Part shown: piece by piece, positions 10,093 to 20,100 of the stretch | How positions within the stretch are numbered: position 1 is the stretch's first letter | Layout of the letters: each line of letters starts with the position of its first letter | NCBI GenBank assembly: GCA_028698995.1 | Contig: JAQVVM010000002.1 | Location: 1-64,000 of the forward strand | Length of the DNA: 64,000 nucleotides | Direction of reading: 5' to 3' | Source: Bacteroidales bacterium | GTDB taxonomy: Bacteria > Bacteroidota > Bacteroidia > Bacteroidales > PXBB01 | Position numbers and translations under genes: made by a program | Notes under the pieces: model-generated | Told to the model about the DNA's origin: nothing | Seen by the model: only the letters and a program-made list of their open reading frames with translations | The model's database searches: none

Positions 10093-13053
10093 TCAGCCTT
10101 TATCAATCAAGGCTCCATAAAGTATCTCAGCAGGATGCAATGCTTTTATGCCGGTTCCGTCTTTTATCTGATGTCTACAGCTTGTGCCGGGTGCACATAC
10201 CAATGAGTTCTTTTCGGCATTACGTACAGCCGGAAACAGTACCAATTCGCCAACTTTCATGGAAACATCATAATGCTCTTTCTCATAACCAAAACTTCCT
10301 GCCATACCACAACAACTCGACTTTATTTCGATGACTTCATAATTTTTAGGCAATTCAAGCATTTTTTTTGTGGGTAGTACCGACGCTAATGCCTTTTGGT
10401 GACAATGACCATGCAAATAAATTTTACATGTATCATTTGTAAATAAACTTTTATCAATATGTCCTGCTTCTGCTTCTTTAGTGATAAACTCATCTATCAT
10501 GAATGCAACAGAAGCAATTTTCTTTATAGCTGATTTATTCTCGCTTTTTGCAAGATCTATAAACTCATCCCTGAATCCTAATATGGCAGATGGTTCAATT
10601 CCCAAGAGGACAGTGTCTTCTTGCATCTTGTTTTTTAGGATGGCTATGTTGTTGTTGGCAATTCGTTTTGCATTTTTCAATAAGCCTTTCGACAAAAAAG
10701 TACGACCACTTAAATCATTTCCGGCCATTTCAATTCTATAGCCCAAAGCGGATAGTAGTTTTAAAGTTTTAATGCCTATTTCTACATCATTGTAATTTGT
10801 AAACTCATCATTAAATAAAAGAACCTTAGTTTTCTGAAAAGCATTTTTATTTAAAAGCGACAGATGCCTTAATGCCCATTTTTCCAATGTAGTTTTATAC
10901 AAGAGTGGAATTGAACGTTTTGGTGCAAAACCAAGTATTTTTTTTAAATATTTTGAAAAGAAAGTGTTGGATATAAAGAAATTGAAAAGTGAAGGAAACA
11001 GCGTTCCCATTTTGTTAATTGTCGAAATGAATGCAATGAGGCGTGTTCTTAATGGAATACCTTTTTCTTTATAATAATGGTGTAAAAATTCTGCTTTAAG
11101 CTTTGCCATGTCAACATTTGAAGGGCATTCACTTTTACAGGCTTTGCAAGAAAGACATAAATCAAGAACCTCATAAATCTCATTATGAGCAAATGGATTT
11201 GATTTTTCGGAACGCGTCAGAAATTCCCTTAGAATATTGGCTCTTGCTCTTGTAGTATCTGTTTCATTAAGGGTAGCCATATAACTGGGACACATTAATC
11301 CTCCTATTACTGCGGTTCTGCGGCAATCTGCTGATCCATTGCACAATTCTGTCGCACCAAGAATTCCATTGTTTTTACTGAAATCAAAAATGGTCTCAAT
11401 TTTTTTTGCATTCTGCCCTGCATCAAAACGAAGAGAGGTATTCATAGACGGGGTATCTACAATCTTGCGGGCATTGAAAATTGATTTCTCATCCCATACC
11501 TTTTTAATTTCTTTAATAATGGTGTAATTTTTTTCTCCTATCATCAAAGGTATAAATTCTCCTCTCAAGCGGCCATCACCATGTTCTCCGCTTAAGGAAC
11601 CCCTGTATTTTTTAACTAAAATTGCTGTTTCATGAAGAATTGTACGAAACAATTTAACATCTGACTCTTTTTTTAGATTCAGAACAGGACGCAAATGTAA
11701 CTCTCCTGTGGCTGCATGTGCATAATAAACACATGACAAATTGTGCTTTTCAAGCAGTTTCTGAAAATCAATAATATAATCCGGTAATAAATTCACATCA
11801 ACAGAAGTGTCTTCTATAACAGCAACAGGCTTTGCTTCTCCTTCAACATTTGAAAGTAATCCAAGGCCTGCTTTTCGTAATGCCCAGGCTTTATTAATAT
11901 CCGAATCAAATAGTAAAGGATAGTGATACCCCATGTTGTTTTCTTTGAAATCATTAATCAAAGCATCAGAACGTTGAACGATAAGTTCCTTGGAGCTGTC
12001 AGTAAACTCAATAATAAGTATGGCTCCTGGAGTTCCTTGGATAAAAAAACGGTTCTTTTGTTGCTCAATATTTTCTTTAGTGCAATTAATAATAATTTCA
12101 TCGATTAGTTCAATAGATACAGGATTGTGCTTCAATGCAATCAGATTTGCTTTCAAACTTTCATTAACTGACGAAAAGTGAGCACATAAGAGTCCCTTGT
12201 TTTTAGGAGGAAGGTCGACAAGATTAAGTTTTATTTCAGTAATAAAAGCCAGAGTTCCTTCCGAGCCCGCTATAAGCTTAGCCAGATTAAATAGTGGGCC
12301 GTCTGGGTTAAAGGGTTGTTGCTCCAAAAGAATATCTATGGCATACCCTGTGTTTCTGCGTTTCACAGATGGAGCCGGATATTCGGCCCGAATATTTTTT
12401 TGATTTTCTGTGTCAGAAAGCGTTCCTGTCATGTGTCTGTATATCTTCCCTTCAAGAGAGTCAGAAAGCTTTTTACTTTCTAATTCTTCTGGAGTCAAAG
12501 GGCCTAATGTACACGAACTGCCGTCACTTAAAATAACATCAACGGAAATAAGGTGGTCGCGGGTGCTGCCATAAATAAGAGAATGAGCACCACAAGCATT
12601 GTTTCCAACCATACCACCAAGCATACAACGGTTTGAAGTTGATGTTTCGGGACCAAAGAAAAGTCCATACCCTTCAAGATACTTATTGAGTTCATCAAGA
12701 ACAACACCTGCTTGAATTTTTATCCATTTTTCTTTTGTATTCAATTCAAGTATTTTGGTCATGTGCTTTGAAATATCGACCACAATGCCATTTCCTACAA
12801 CCTGTCCGGCTAATGATGTTCCGGCTGCGCGAGGGATAATACTGATATTAGAAATATGAGCAAATTCAATAATTTGTCTGACGTCTGTTGTGTTTTTTGG
12901 ATATGCTACAGCCAATGGAATTTCCCTATAAACAGAGGCATCTGTCGCATATAACAATCGGTATAAATTGGAAAAATGAAATTCTCCTTCAATTTTTTCA
13001 GATAGAACCTTAAACTGTCTTTCTAATTCAGTATTTATTGGTGAAATAAACAT
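10093..13053 (-). CDS. FAD/Fe-S D-2-hydroxyacid dehydrogenase (YdiJ-like, probable D-2-hydroxyglutarate dehydrogenase)
   Basis: 986 residues, a GlcD-type FAD oxidase fused to a GlpC/CCG-type iron-sulfur part. The FAD-binding loop is PRAAGTSLAGQ (74-84). The C-terminal FAD-oxidase motif SGEHGDGRLRGEF is near residue 490. The first [4Fe-4S] region has CNGSADCR and MCPSYMAT (about 575-600) and the second CLSCKACKSECP (about 645). A CCG heterodisulfide-type motif SSCCGMAGSFGYE lies near 910 and CAPGTSCRHQ near the end. The length and order match E. coli YdiJ, which oxidises D-2-hydroxyglutarate; D-lactate is the alternative. It starts 18 bp after the DUF1338 gene, whose characterised relatives make D-2-hydroxyglutarate, which favours that substrate. 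It is probably a cytoplasmic or membrane-peripheral electron donor to the quinone pool. Confidence 0.88.
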   Translation of the reverse strand: MFISPINTELERQFKVLSEKIEGEFHFSNLYRLLYATDASVYREIPLAVAYPKNTTDVRQIIEFAHISNISIIPRAAGTSLAGQVVGNGIVVDISKHMTKILELNTKEKWIKIQAGVVLDELNKYLEGYGLFFGPETSTSNRCMLGGMVGNNACGAHSLIYGSTRDHLISVDVILSDGSSCTLGPLTPEELESKKLSDSLEGKIYRHMTGTLSDTENQKNIRAEYPAPSVKRRNTGYAIDILLEQQPFNPDGPLFNLAKLIAGSEGTLAFITEIKLNLVDLPPKNKGLLCAHFSSVNESLKANLIALKHNPVSIELIDEIIINCTKENIEQQKNRFFIQGTPGAILIIEFTDSSKELIVQRSDALINDFKENNMGYHYPLLFDSDINKAWALRKAGLGLLSNVEGEAKPVAVIEDTSVDVNLLPDYIIDFQKLLEKHNLSCVYYAHAATGELHLRPVLNLKKESDVKLFRTILHETAILVKKYRGSLSGEHGDGRLRGEFIPLMIGEKNYTIIKEIKKVWDEKSIFNARKIVDTPSMNTSLRFDAGQNAKKIETIFDFSKNNGILGATELCNGSADCRRTAVIGGLMCPSYMATLNETDTTRARANILREFLTRSEKSNPFAHNEIYEVLDLCLSCKACKSECPSNVDMAKLKAEFLHHYYKEKGIPLRTRLIAFISTINKMGTLFPSLFNFFISNTFFSKYLKKILGFAPKRSIPLLYKTTLEKWALRHLSLLNKNAFQKTKVLLFNDEFTNYNDVEIGIKTLKLLSALGYRIEMAGNDLSGRTFLSKGLLKNAKRIANNNIAILKNKMQEDTVLLGIEPSAILGFRDEFIDLAKSENKSAIKKIASVAFMIDEFITKEAEAGHIDKSLFTNDTCKIYLHGHCHQKALASVLPTKKMLELPKNYEVIEIKSSCCGMAGSFGYEKEHYDVSMKVGELVLFPAVRNAEKNSLVCAPGTSCRHQIKDGTGIKALHPAEILYGALIDKG

Positions 13054-13071
13054 CTTTTTGTATTTAATAAA

Positions 13072-13902
13072 CTACATCATTTCATTTCTTTTCAGTGTGT
13101 AATAATCGGTGCTTTGAAAGATTTTATCTGCCGAAGCGGCAATAAATCCACCATAAAGCTTACCTTCTTTATCGGGGTATCTCTGGGTAAATTCATAAAA
13201 ACAAGCAGGAACTTTGAAATGACCTTCAATAAAATCAATATCTGCAATTTCTGCCTTTGTTGACGATTGCTCGAGAAGTTCTTCTGCTGATCCATAGGTT
13301 TCAAGACCATTAACAATGTTCATCATGTACCCATTTGATTTTACGAAATTATTTACTTTTCTGATGTCATTGAATTTTTTAAGTGCATTAACAAATATGG
13401 CAAAATGATTCGCCCTGAAGCCGTGAACATACAACCATGCAGCATATTCAGATTCATCTCTTAATTTATTATAAATTTCAAAAGAAGGTTGCGACCACAA
13501 CCTTTTACCAAATACAAATTCATTGTTGTGAATTAATGTATCCGGTATTTGATTAATAATATTTAAAACAGTTTCCTTCAAAAATTGACTGAAATTATCA
13601 AGTTTCAACTCGCTGATGAAAACTTTTGGTGCTTCTTTTATCGTTTTATGTTCAAAATGTTTTCCTGAAAGTTGTTTTTGTTCAAAAACATATTCATTTT
13701 TAGCTTCATAACCTATTTTAAGAAAAATCTCTGAAACTTTATCCAAATTAATTTTTTCTATACCAAATGTTCTCAAGGCGATATGATCATGTACCACATT
13801 TTCACCTTCTGCTTTGAAAAGATCCGAAATTCTTAGTGCAAGAGGATTTTGTGATGTGTAATCGTTCCAAAAACGATTGAATATTTTTAATACATTATCC
13901 AT
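13072..13902 (-). CDS. DUF1338 / HglS-type 2-oxoadipate dioxygenase-decarboxylase
   Basis: 276 residues. The protein matches the DUF1338 family. Its characterised member HglS of Pseudomonas putida uses Fe(II) and O2 to convert 2-oxoadipate to D-2-hydroxyglutarate in lysine catabolism. The N-terminal HDHIALRTF supplies a likely metal His (H40) and the substrate Arg (R44) in the HxxxR pattern. H166 (RANHFAIF) and E237 (CFYEFTQR) are the candidate second His and Glu ligands. It is clearly shorter than HglS (about 460 residues), so specificity is an inference. It is the first gene of a tight operon with a D-2-hydroxyacid dehydrogenase (18 bp gap). An O2-requiring enzyme would imply at least microaerobic life. 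Confidence 0.8.
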   Translation of the reverse strand: MDNVLKIFNRFWNDYTSQNPLALRISDLFKAEGENVVHDHIALRTFGIEKINLDKVSEIFLKIGYEAKNEYVFEQKQLSGKHFEHKTIKEAPKVFISELKLDNFSQFLKETVLNIINQIPDTLIHNNEFVFGKRLWSQPSFEIYNKLRDESEYAAWLYVHGFRANHFAIFVNALKKFNDIRKVNNFVKSNGYMMNIVNGLETYGSAEELLEQSSTKAEIADIDFIEGHFKVPACFYEFTQRYPDKEGKLYGGFIAASADKIFQSTDYYTLKRNEMM

Positions 13903-14070
13903 AATTTATTATTTAAAATTTGTGTAAAAATACAAATAATAATGACGGTTAATCCAGCATTAAATAAATTGATTTGTATTGGTGATTTTTTTGAAAAACT
14001 CGAAATGGAGTGATGATTACCTTCTCGTAATTATTTTGAAAACCTAAAATTGAATAAAAATATATGGGTA

Positions 14071-15150
14071 TTAGTTTGGACTTTCTTTGTAATCGTTTTT
14101 TACTTTTTCCCAAATTTCATTTGCGTATGCTAGATGTGAAGATTTCTGAGGGTGTCTTCGCATATAATCCAGTTCAGGAACACGGTATTTTTTTACCGCT
14201 GAATAGCCATCAATTAAAATGATATCTTTATATTTATTTATACACAGTTCTACAAGAGCAGGGTGGGGTTGAAGTCTTAATTGATGGGGCATCCACAACA
14301 GAACTATTTTTGTTTTGCTTGTATCAATTTGTTGCTGCATTTCATTCAAAATGAAATCGTACATGGAATAAACCATTTCATCATTGACTTCAATTTTTTT
14401 ATCTTTTGTGTTTTTAATTTTTTGTATCCAATATTCCGTAGCGTAAGGAAAAAGCTTGAAATATGTTTTTATGTCAAGGTTTTGATTTCTTCTACTTGCA
14501 TAATAATCTTTCAAATTGAAAACATAATTTTTATTGAGGTTACACTTTATTTCAATTTTACCTTCTTTATTATTTATGAATGAAGGACAAGGAAGTATCA
14601 AATTTTCAGCCATTGGAAAAAAGGACTGGTAAGATCTGGTATGAAGTCCTTCCCAGCAGCCTAATACAATCATAGAAGGATTCAAAGAATCAAGGATATG
14701 ATTCTCCGAAAGCTTTTTCAGTAATAACAAAGCAGCTGGATAGTTAAAAGAACAAACACCGTAATTATAGGATTGTGCTCCCATGCTATCAGCAAGAATA
14801 TGCGAATATGTTTCAGATGCTTCAACTTCATCACCGAATGTAAATGAACATCCTAAGGACAAAATACCCCCACTTCTATAACTTAAGGCATCTTCTAATT
14901 TGTCAATCCTATAACCTAATTCATGTGTTTTCAAATAATAGGAATTATCTGTCATTTGAGCATGTAGTAATGGGGAAAGCCTTATTCCTGTCTGACTATT
15001 GAAAAAGTAAGCCTTTTCAGGCCACCTGTTAGACTTTGAATATAAAATATTTATTTTGTGCATCTCGAATATGGCCACACTTAAAAATGTCAAGCAGATT
15101 ATAAATACAAAAAAAATCAGGAATAAATAATATGAATAGCTTCCCTTCAT
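14071..15150 (-). CDS. Membrane-anchored SGNH/GDSL-like protein
   Basis: 359 residues. One N-terminal transmembrane helix (about 8-28) anchors a domain on the periplasmic side. SLGCSFTFGDE (98-108, nucleophile candidate S102) is the block I motif of an SGNH/GDSL hydrolase family common in Bacteroidota, and YNYGV follows as the Asn-containing block. The C-terminal region has SSHLAYANEIW with H339 at the block V position, but no Asp three residues before it (K336), so the usual DxxH is missing. It could be an esterase or acetyl-group transferase acting on envelope glycans, or a non-catalytic relative. It stands alone between DUF1338 and NhaC genes. Confidence 0.72.
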   Translation of the reverse strand: MKGSYSYYLFLIFFVFIICLTFLSVAIFEMHKINILYSKSNRWPEKAYFFNSQTGIRLSPLLHAQMTDNSYYLKTHELGYRIDKLEDALSYRSGGILSLGCSFTFGDEVEASETYSHILADSMGAQSYNYGVCSFNYPAALLLLKKLSENHILDSLNPSMIVLGCWEGLHTRSYQSFFPMAENLILPCPSFINNKEGKIEIKCNLNKNYVFNLKDYYASRRNQNLDIKTYFKLFPYATEYWIQKIKNTKDKKIEVNDEMVYSMYDFILNEMQQQIDTSKTKIVLLWMPHQLRLQPHPALVELCINKYKDIILIDGYSAVKKYRVPELDYMRRHPQKSSHLAYANEIWEKVKNDYKESPN

Positions 15151-15423
15151 TTAAATTTACAAATAAGTAATACTATCTTCTTATTTTTAATATTTATTAT
15201 AATATTTTTATAATTCATTGCAAAATTATAAATTAATTATTAATAATTAAAGAAATGTATGCTTAATTTATATTTTATTAATTCTAATTATATAAATTCA
15301 TTATACAAATTATTTGTTTGTTAAGTCGCAGGTAGCTTTGGTAAAGGGATTGCTTAATCTGAACTTATTAGCAAATAATATGTTTTAATATTAAATTTTG
15401 TCAGCAAAAATTAAAATATGGTT

Positions 15424-16896
15424 TTAATTTGAAGAAGATAATGTTTCAATTTCTTCTTTTTTAATTTTTGCAATTTTAATATTGAAAAAAGCAAAAATCA
15501 TTGTCATAATCGGGCTGATTATATTGAAAAAACAAAAAGGAGCATAAATAAAGGTAGCAACACCTAATACAGATGATTGAGTAGCACCGCATGTATTCCA
15601 TGGTACGAGAACAGATGTTACGGTGCCACTGTCTTCTAAAGTCCTGCTCAGGTTCTGTGGGGCAAGTTCCTTCTCTTCGTAAGACTCTTTAAACATCTTT
15701 CCGGGAATAACAATAGCAAGGTATTGGTCAGAAGCTGTAATATTGAAAAACAAACATGCTCCTACCGTTGAAGCTATAAGCGAACCCACAGAATTTGCGT
15801 AAGCTAAAATTTTTTTTGAAATAATTCTTAGCATTCCTGTTGCTTCCATAACGCCCCCGAATACCATCGCACACAGAATGAGCCAGACCGTATTTAACAT
15901 GCCATACATACCGCCTGTTGTAAAAAGTTCACTGACAATTGGGTTGTCAACAGGAATATTAATTCGTGTTGACATAGCTTTAATACTGCCAATATACATG
16001 GTTTTAAAATCTAATGTACTGTTTTCAGCAATAATACCTACAATATGAGGTTGAAAAATTATTGCAAATACAGCTCCTAATAATGTTCCGGCCAAAAGGA
16101 CAGGCAATGCTGGTACTTTTTTTATTATTAAAAATATCACTAAAATGGGTACAATAAAAAGGGCCCAATGTATATTAAAAGTGCTTTCAATTGATTTCAG
16201 TACTGCATCAACATTTGTTGCAGAAGCCTCCGACGAATAGGAAAACCCTATCAGAAGATAAAGTAGCAAACTGATTGAAATGGATGGAATTGTAGTGATA
16301 GTCATATAGCGGATATGGGTGAACAAATCTGTACCGGCCATTGCCGATGCTAAATTTGTTGTATCTGACATGGGTGATATTTTATCACCAAAATAGGCAC
16401 CAGAAATGATTGCCCCCACAACCAACCCTTCATGGATACCAAGCGTTTTACCAATTCCTACCAAAGCAATGCCTATAGTAGCTGCTGTTGACCATGAACT
16501 TCCTGTAACCAAAGAAACAATTGAGCATATAACACATGCAGCAAAAAGAAATATAAAGGGGTTGAGAATTTGTAATCCATAATATATAAGTGCCGGAACA
16601 ATTCCGCTGATAAGCCATGTGCCTGCTAATGAACCTATAACAAGAAGAATAAGAATAGAAGGTATTGCAGTACTGATACTCTTTACAACTCCTTTTTCTA
16701 TCGAGGACCATTTATGTCCATGTCTGAATCCTATAAGAGCCGCAATAGCAGCTGAAAAAAGCAATACTAATTGATTGGGACCTCCTAATGAATTACCTTT
16801 AAAAACAAAAACGTTGTAAGATAGTGCAATTATTAGAAATATAATTGGAATTAAGGTTTCAAAAAAACTTAATTTACCTGTTTTGAATTTAAACAT
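15424..16896 (-). CDS. nhaC: NhaC-family Na+/H+ antiporter
   Basis: 490 residues, hydrophobic throughout with about eleven to twelve transmembrane helices. Recognisable NhaC-family features are the region TGSSWSTAATIG, the GAYFGDKISPMSDTTNLA motif (about 165-185), and a repeat-like C-terminal DSGTVTSVLVPWNTCGA block. The protein should exchange cytoplasmic Na+ for external H+ across the inner membrane; some family members take malate/lactate instead. It is monocistronic, with a candidate promoter at 16926-16958 and a short leader. The length and motif order are normal for the family. Confidence 0.88.
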   Translation of the reverse strand: MFKFKTGKLSFFETLIPIIFLIIALSYNVFVFKGNSLGGPNQLVLLFSAAIAALIGFRHGHKWSSIEKGVVKSISTAIPSILILLVIGSLAGTWLISGIVPALIYYGLQILNPFIFLFAACVICSIVSLVTGSSWSTAATIGIALVGIGKTLGIHEGLVVGAIISGAYFGDKISPMSDTTNLASAMAGTDLFTHIRYMTITTIPSISISLLLYLLIGFSYSSEASATNVDAVLKSIESTFNIHWALFIVPILVIFLIIKKVPALPVLLAGTLLGAVFAIIFQPHIVGIIAENSTLDFKTMYIGSIKAMSTRINIPVDNPIVSELFTTGGMYGMLNTVWLILCAMVFGGVMEATGMLRIISKKILAYANSVGSLIASTVGACLFFNITASDQYLAIVIPGKMFKESYEEKELAPQNLSRTLEDSGTVTSVLVPWNTCGATQSSVLGVATFIYAPFCFFNIISPIMTMIFAFFNIKIAKIKKEEIETLSSSN

Positions 16897-16925
16897 CAGA
16901 AATTAAATAAACATGAATTGATGTA

Positions 16926-16958
16926 CAAAAATAATGTTTTATTTAAATTTTCATTCAA
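16926..16958 (-). promoter_or_regulatory. Candidate promoter of nhaC
   Basis: On the minus strand TTG (16958-16956), 22 bp, then TATTTTTG (16933-16926), matching TAnnTTTG. The leader would be only about 20 nt. Confidence 0.4.
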
Positions 16959-17020
16959 TTGATTTTACCAATTAACTTTTCTAATATTATTTCTCAATGA
17001 ATTTTTTAAGTTTTTATTTC

Positions 17021-17055
17021 TTGAATAAGGATTTAAAGGAATCTTAATATCTTTG
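17021..17055 (+). promoter_or_regulatory. Candidate promoter of the glycine-rich adhesin-like gene
   Basis: TTG at 17021-17023 and TATCTTTG at 17048-17055 match the -33 and TAnnTTTG -7 elements, with a slightly long 24-bp spacer. The leader to the ATG at 17139 would be about 77 nt. Confidence 0.4.
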
Positions 17056-17138
17056 TAAAATTATTTTGGGCAACTATAGGCATACATGTACGTCAATAAT
17101 TAGTTTATATACCTACTAAAAAAAGATTCAGACATCTG

Positions 17139-20100
17139 ATGAAACCTATTTATTATTTAATTTTTGCAATGATGTTCTCTTTTTTGCATGTTTCTTCTTA
17201 TGCACAAAGAGGTAAGCATGGTAATAAGTCATTATCTGTGACGAACACCATTGTCAATGAATATACAGTATTAACTCAAAATGCAAATACAGGTGATATT
17301 ACTCTCAATGTTCAGAATAGTGCTTTAAATGCAAATAGCCGTTTCACATCTAATCTTCAGGTTGGCGACCTTCTTATGATTATTCAAATGCAAGGGGCTT
17401 CTTCAAATTCATATATTCAAGGCGGATTTGGTTTCCCAATAGATGATACTTGGGGTTCTGTTTCAAATTATAACAATTGCGGCTTGTATGAATTTGTTCA
17501 GGTAAAATCAATTCCCAATGCTTCAAGTATTGTGATAGATTGTGGCTTAAGGTACTCTTACACAGCTACAGGAAAAACTCAGGTAATTCGTGTTCCCCGT
17601 TATCAGACACTAACAATTAATTCAGGGGGTGTACTTACATGTGATATTTGGGATGGCGAAAAGGGTGGTGTGGTATCTGTTGAAGTAAATGGTAACTCCA
17701 TTATTCACTCTGGAGGTTCAATGTACACTACAGGAAAAGGTTTTAGAGGTGGTGAACTTGAAAATGATTTTATGTGGGGAGGTGGTCAGTGGGCTGCAAC
17801 TAATTCAGGTGAGGGGGCTGAAAAGGGAGAAAGTATTCTCGGCTATAAAACCGATTATGATGCTTACGGAGGCAGGTATTGTCGTGGTGCTCCTGCCAAT
17901 GGTGGAGGCGGTGGAAATACCCACAACTCAGGCGGTGGTGGTGGTGCAAATGGAGGTAACATTAATGCTTGGAATGGAAAAGGAAATCCTGATCTGAGTA
18001 CTCCTGGATGGGCTACTGCTTGGAATTTTGAAGGCCCTAATTTTGCAAATAACACTTCTTCCGGTGGAGGCAAAGGGGGCTATTCTTTTAGTAACAGTAA
18101 CCAGAATGCCTTATCGTTGGCTCCAAACAATTCTGCTTGGGGAGGAGACTACAGACGTAATAATGGTGGCCTTGGCGGAAGACCTTTAGACTATTCATCC
18201 GGAAGGATTTTTTTAGGGGGTGGTGGTGGTTCCGGAGAAGAAAATGATACCTATGGAGGTGTCGGTGGAAGAGGTGGAGGTATCGTTTATTTCCTTTCTT
18301 ATGGCAGCTTGTCCGGTGATGGTCAGATTGTTGCCAATGGTGACCCCGGTCAGAATTCTTCTTCACCATGGGGTATAATCGGTTATAACTCCGATGGTGC
18401 TGGTGGTGGTGGCGGTGCAGGTACTGTTATCATGAATACTTTTGGCACTGTCAGTGGCATTACCATTCGTGCAAACGGTGGGGTAGGTGGCGACCAGAAT
18501 ATTATTGCCAATAACAAAGTTCAAGCCCAAGGACCAGGTGGTGGTGGTGGTGGTGGATATATTGCAGTTTCAAATGGAAGCCCGGTAAGAGAAGCGCTTG
18601 CAGGATTAAATGGCACTTCAAATTCCAGTAGCATCACCGAGTTTATTCCAAATGGCGCTACAAAAGGTGGTGTGGGCACTTCTAATGCCGCAATTACTAA
18701 TTACCAGATTGTTGCACCCAATGATACTGTCTGTGGAGGAAATCCAGCCACATTAACAGCTTCATTATTAGGATTTGTGCCACCAAATACTGTTATAACA
18801 TGGTACGACAGCATCATAGCAGGGAATGTACTTGGAACAGGAAATTCCTATACAACACCACCTCTCAACGTTACAACTACTTATTATGTGGGTACATGTC
18901 CCGGTCATTATCGTGTACCCGTAACAGTCTTTGTTATAAATACAAATTACTCTGCCGGTTCTAATGTGTCCATTTGTGTTGGCGGAAGCGTTACACTTAA
19001 TGCAAGCGGTGGTACTTCCTACCAATGGTCCCCAGCGACAGGTTTGAGCAACCCCAATATCCATAACCCTGTTGCTTCTCCTGCTTCAACAACTACTTAT
19101 ACTGTAAGTATAAGCGATAATATTGGTTGTAGTGGCACTGCCTCGGTTGTGGTTACTGTTGATTTTTTGGTTGCTTTTGCCGGAAATGATACCAGTATAT
19201 GTGCAGGTGGTCAAGTACAGCTTATTGCTTCAGGCGGATTGAACTACCAATGGGCATCCAACCCCTCGTTAAATCAGACCAATATATTTAACCCTATTGC
19301 AACACCTATTCAGACAACGACATATACTGTGACCGTATCTGATAATACAGGTTGTCAGGCTACAGATGATGTGATAGTGAGTATTTTACCTTTGCCTCAA
19401 GCAAATGCAGGAAGTGACCTTTTTATCTGTCAGGGGGGAAGTGTTAACCTGAATGCTTCGGGAGGTGTTCTCTACGAATGGCAACCTTCATCTTCATTGG
19501 ATAATCCATCCATTCCCAATCCTTTGGCAACACCAAATCAATCAACAACATACATAGTCGGCGTTACTGATAATTTTGGTTGTCAAGCTTTTGATTCGAT
19601 GACCGTCTTTTTAACTACTGCAACAGCTCAGATTAGTAATGATACTACCATTTGCCCAGGTTCTGATGTGCAACTTTTCTCAAGTGGTGGTATAAGTTAT
19701 GTTTGGAGCCCCGGCTATGGTCTTACTGATTCTTTGATAGCCAATCCGATTGCAACACCATCGCAAACAACTACTTATACCGTGCAGGTAACTGACAGCA
19801 TAGGTTGCATTGCATCAGCTTCTGTAACAATTTCTATTGGCCAATCTGTTATTGCTGACTTCACTTCATCTGGTTTTTGTCAGGGACAGCCTACAAGTTT
19901 CTTTGACAGTTCGATTGATTCATCTGGTCAGATAACAGACTGGAATTGGAATTTTGGTGATGGTCTCTCATCAACAAGTACACAAAATCCAACCCATCAG
20001 TATGTTCAGCCCGGAACCTATGCTGTGCTTCTCGTTGTTTCCAATAACTTGGGTTGCATGGATAGCATTCAGCAGACTATTACCATCAACCCCCAACCTC

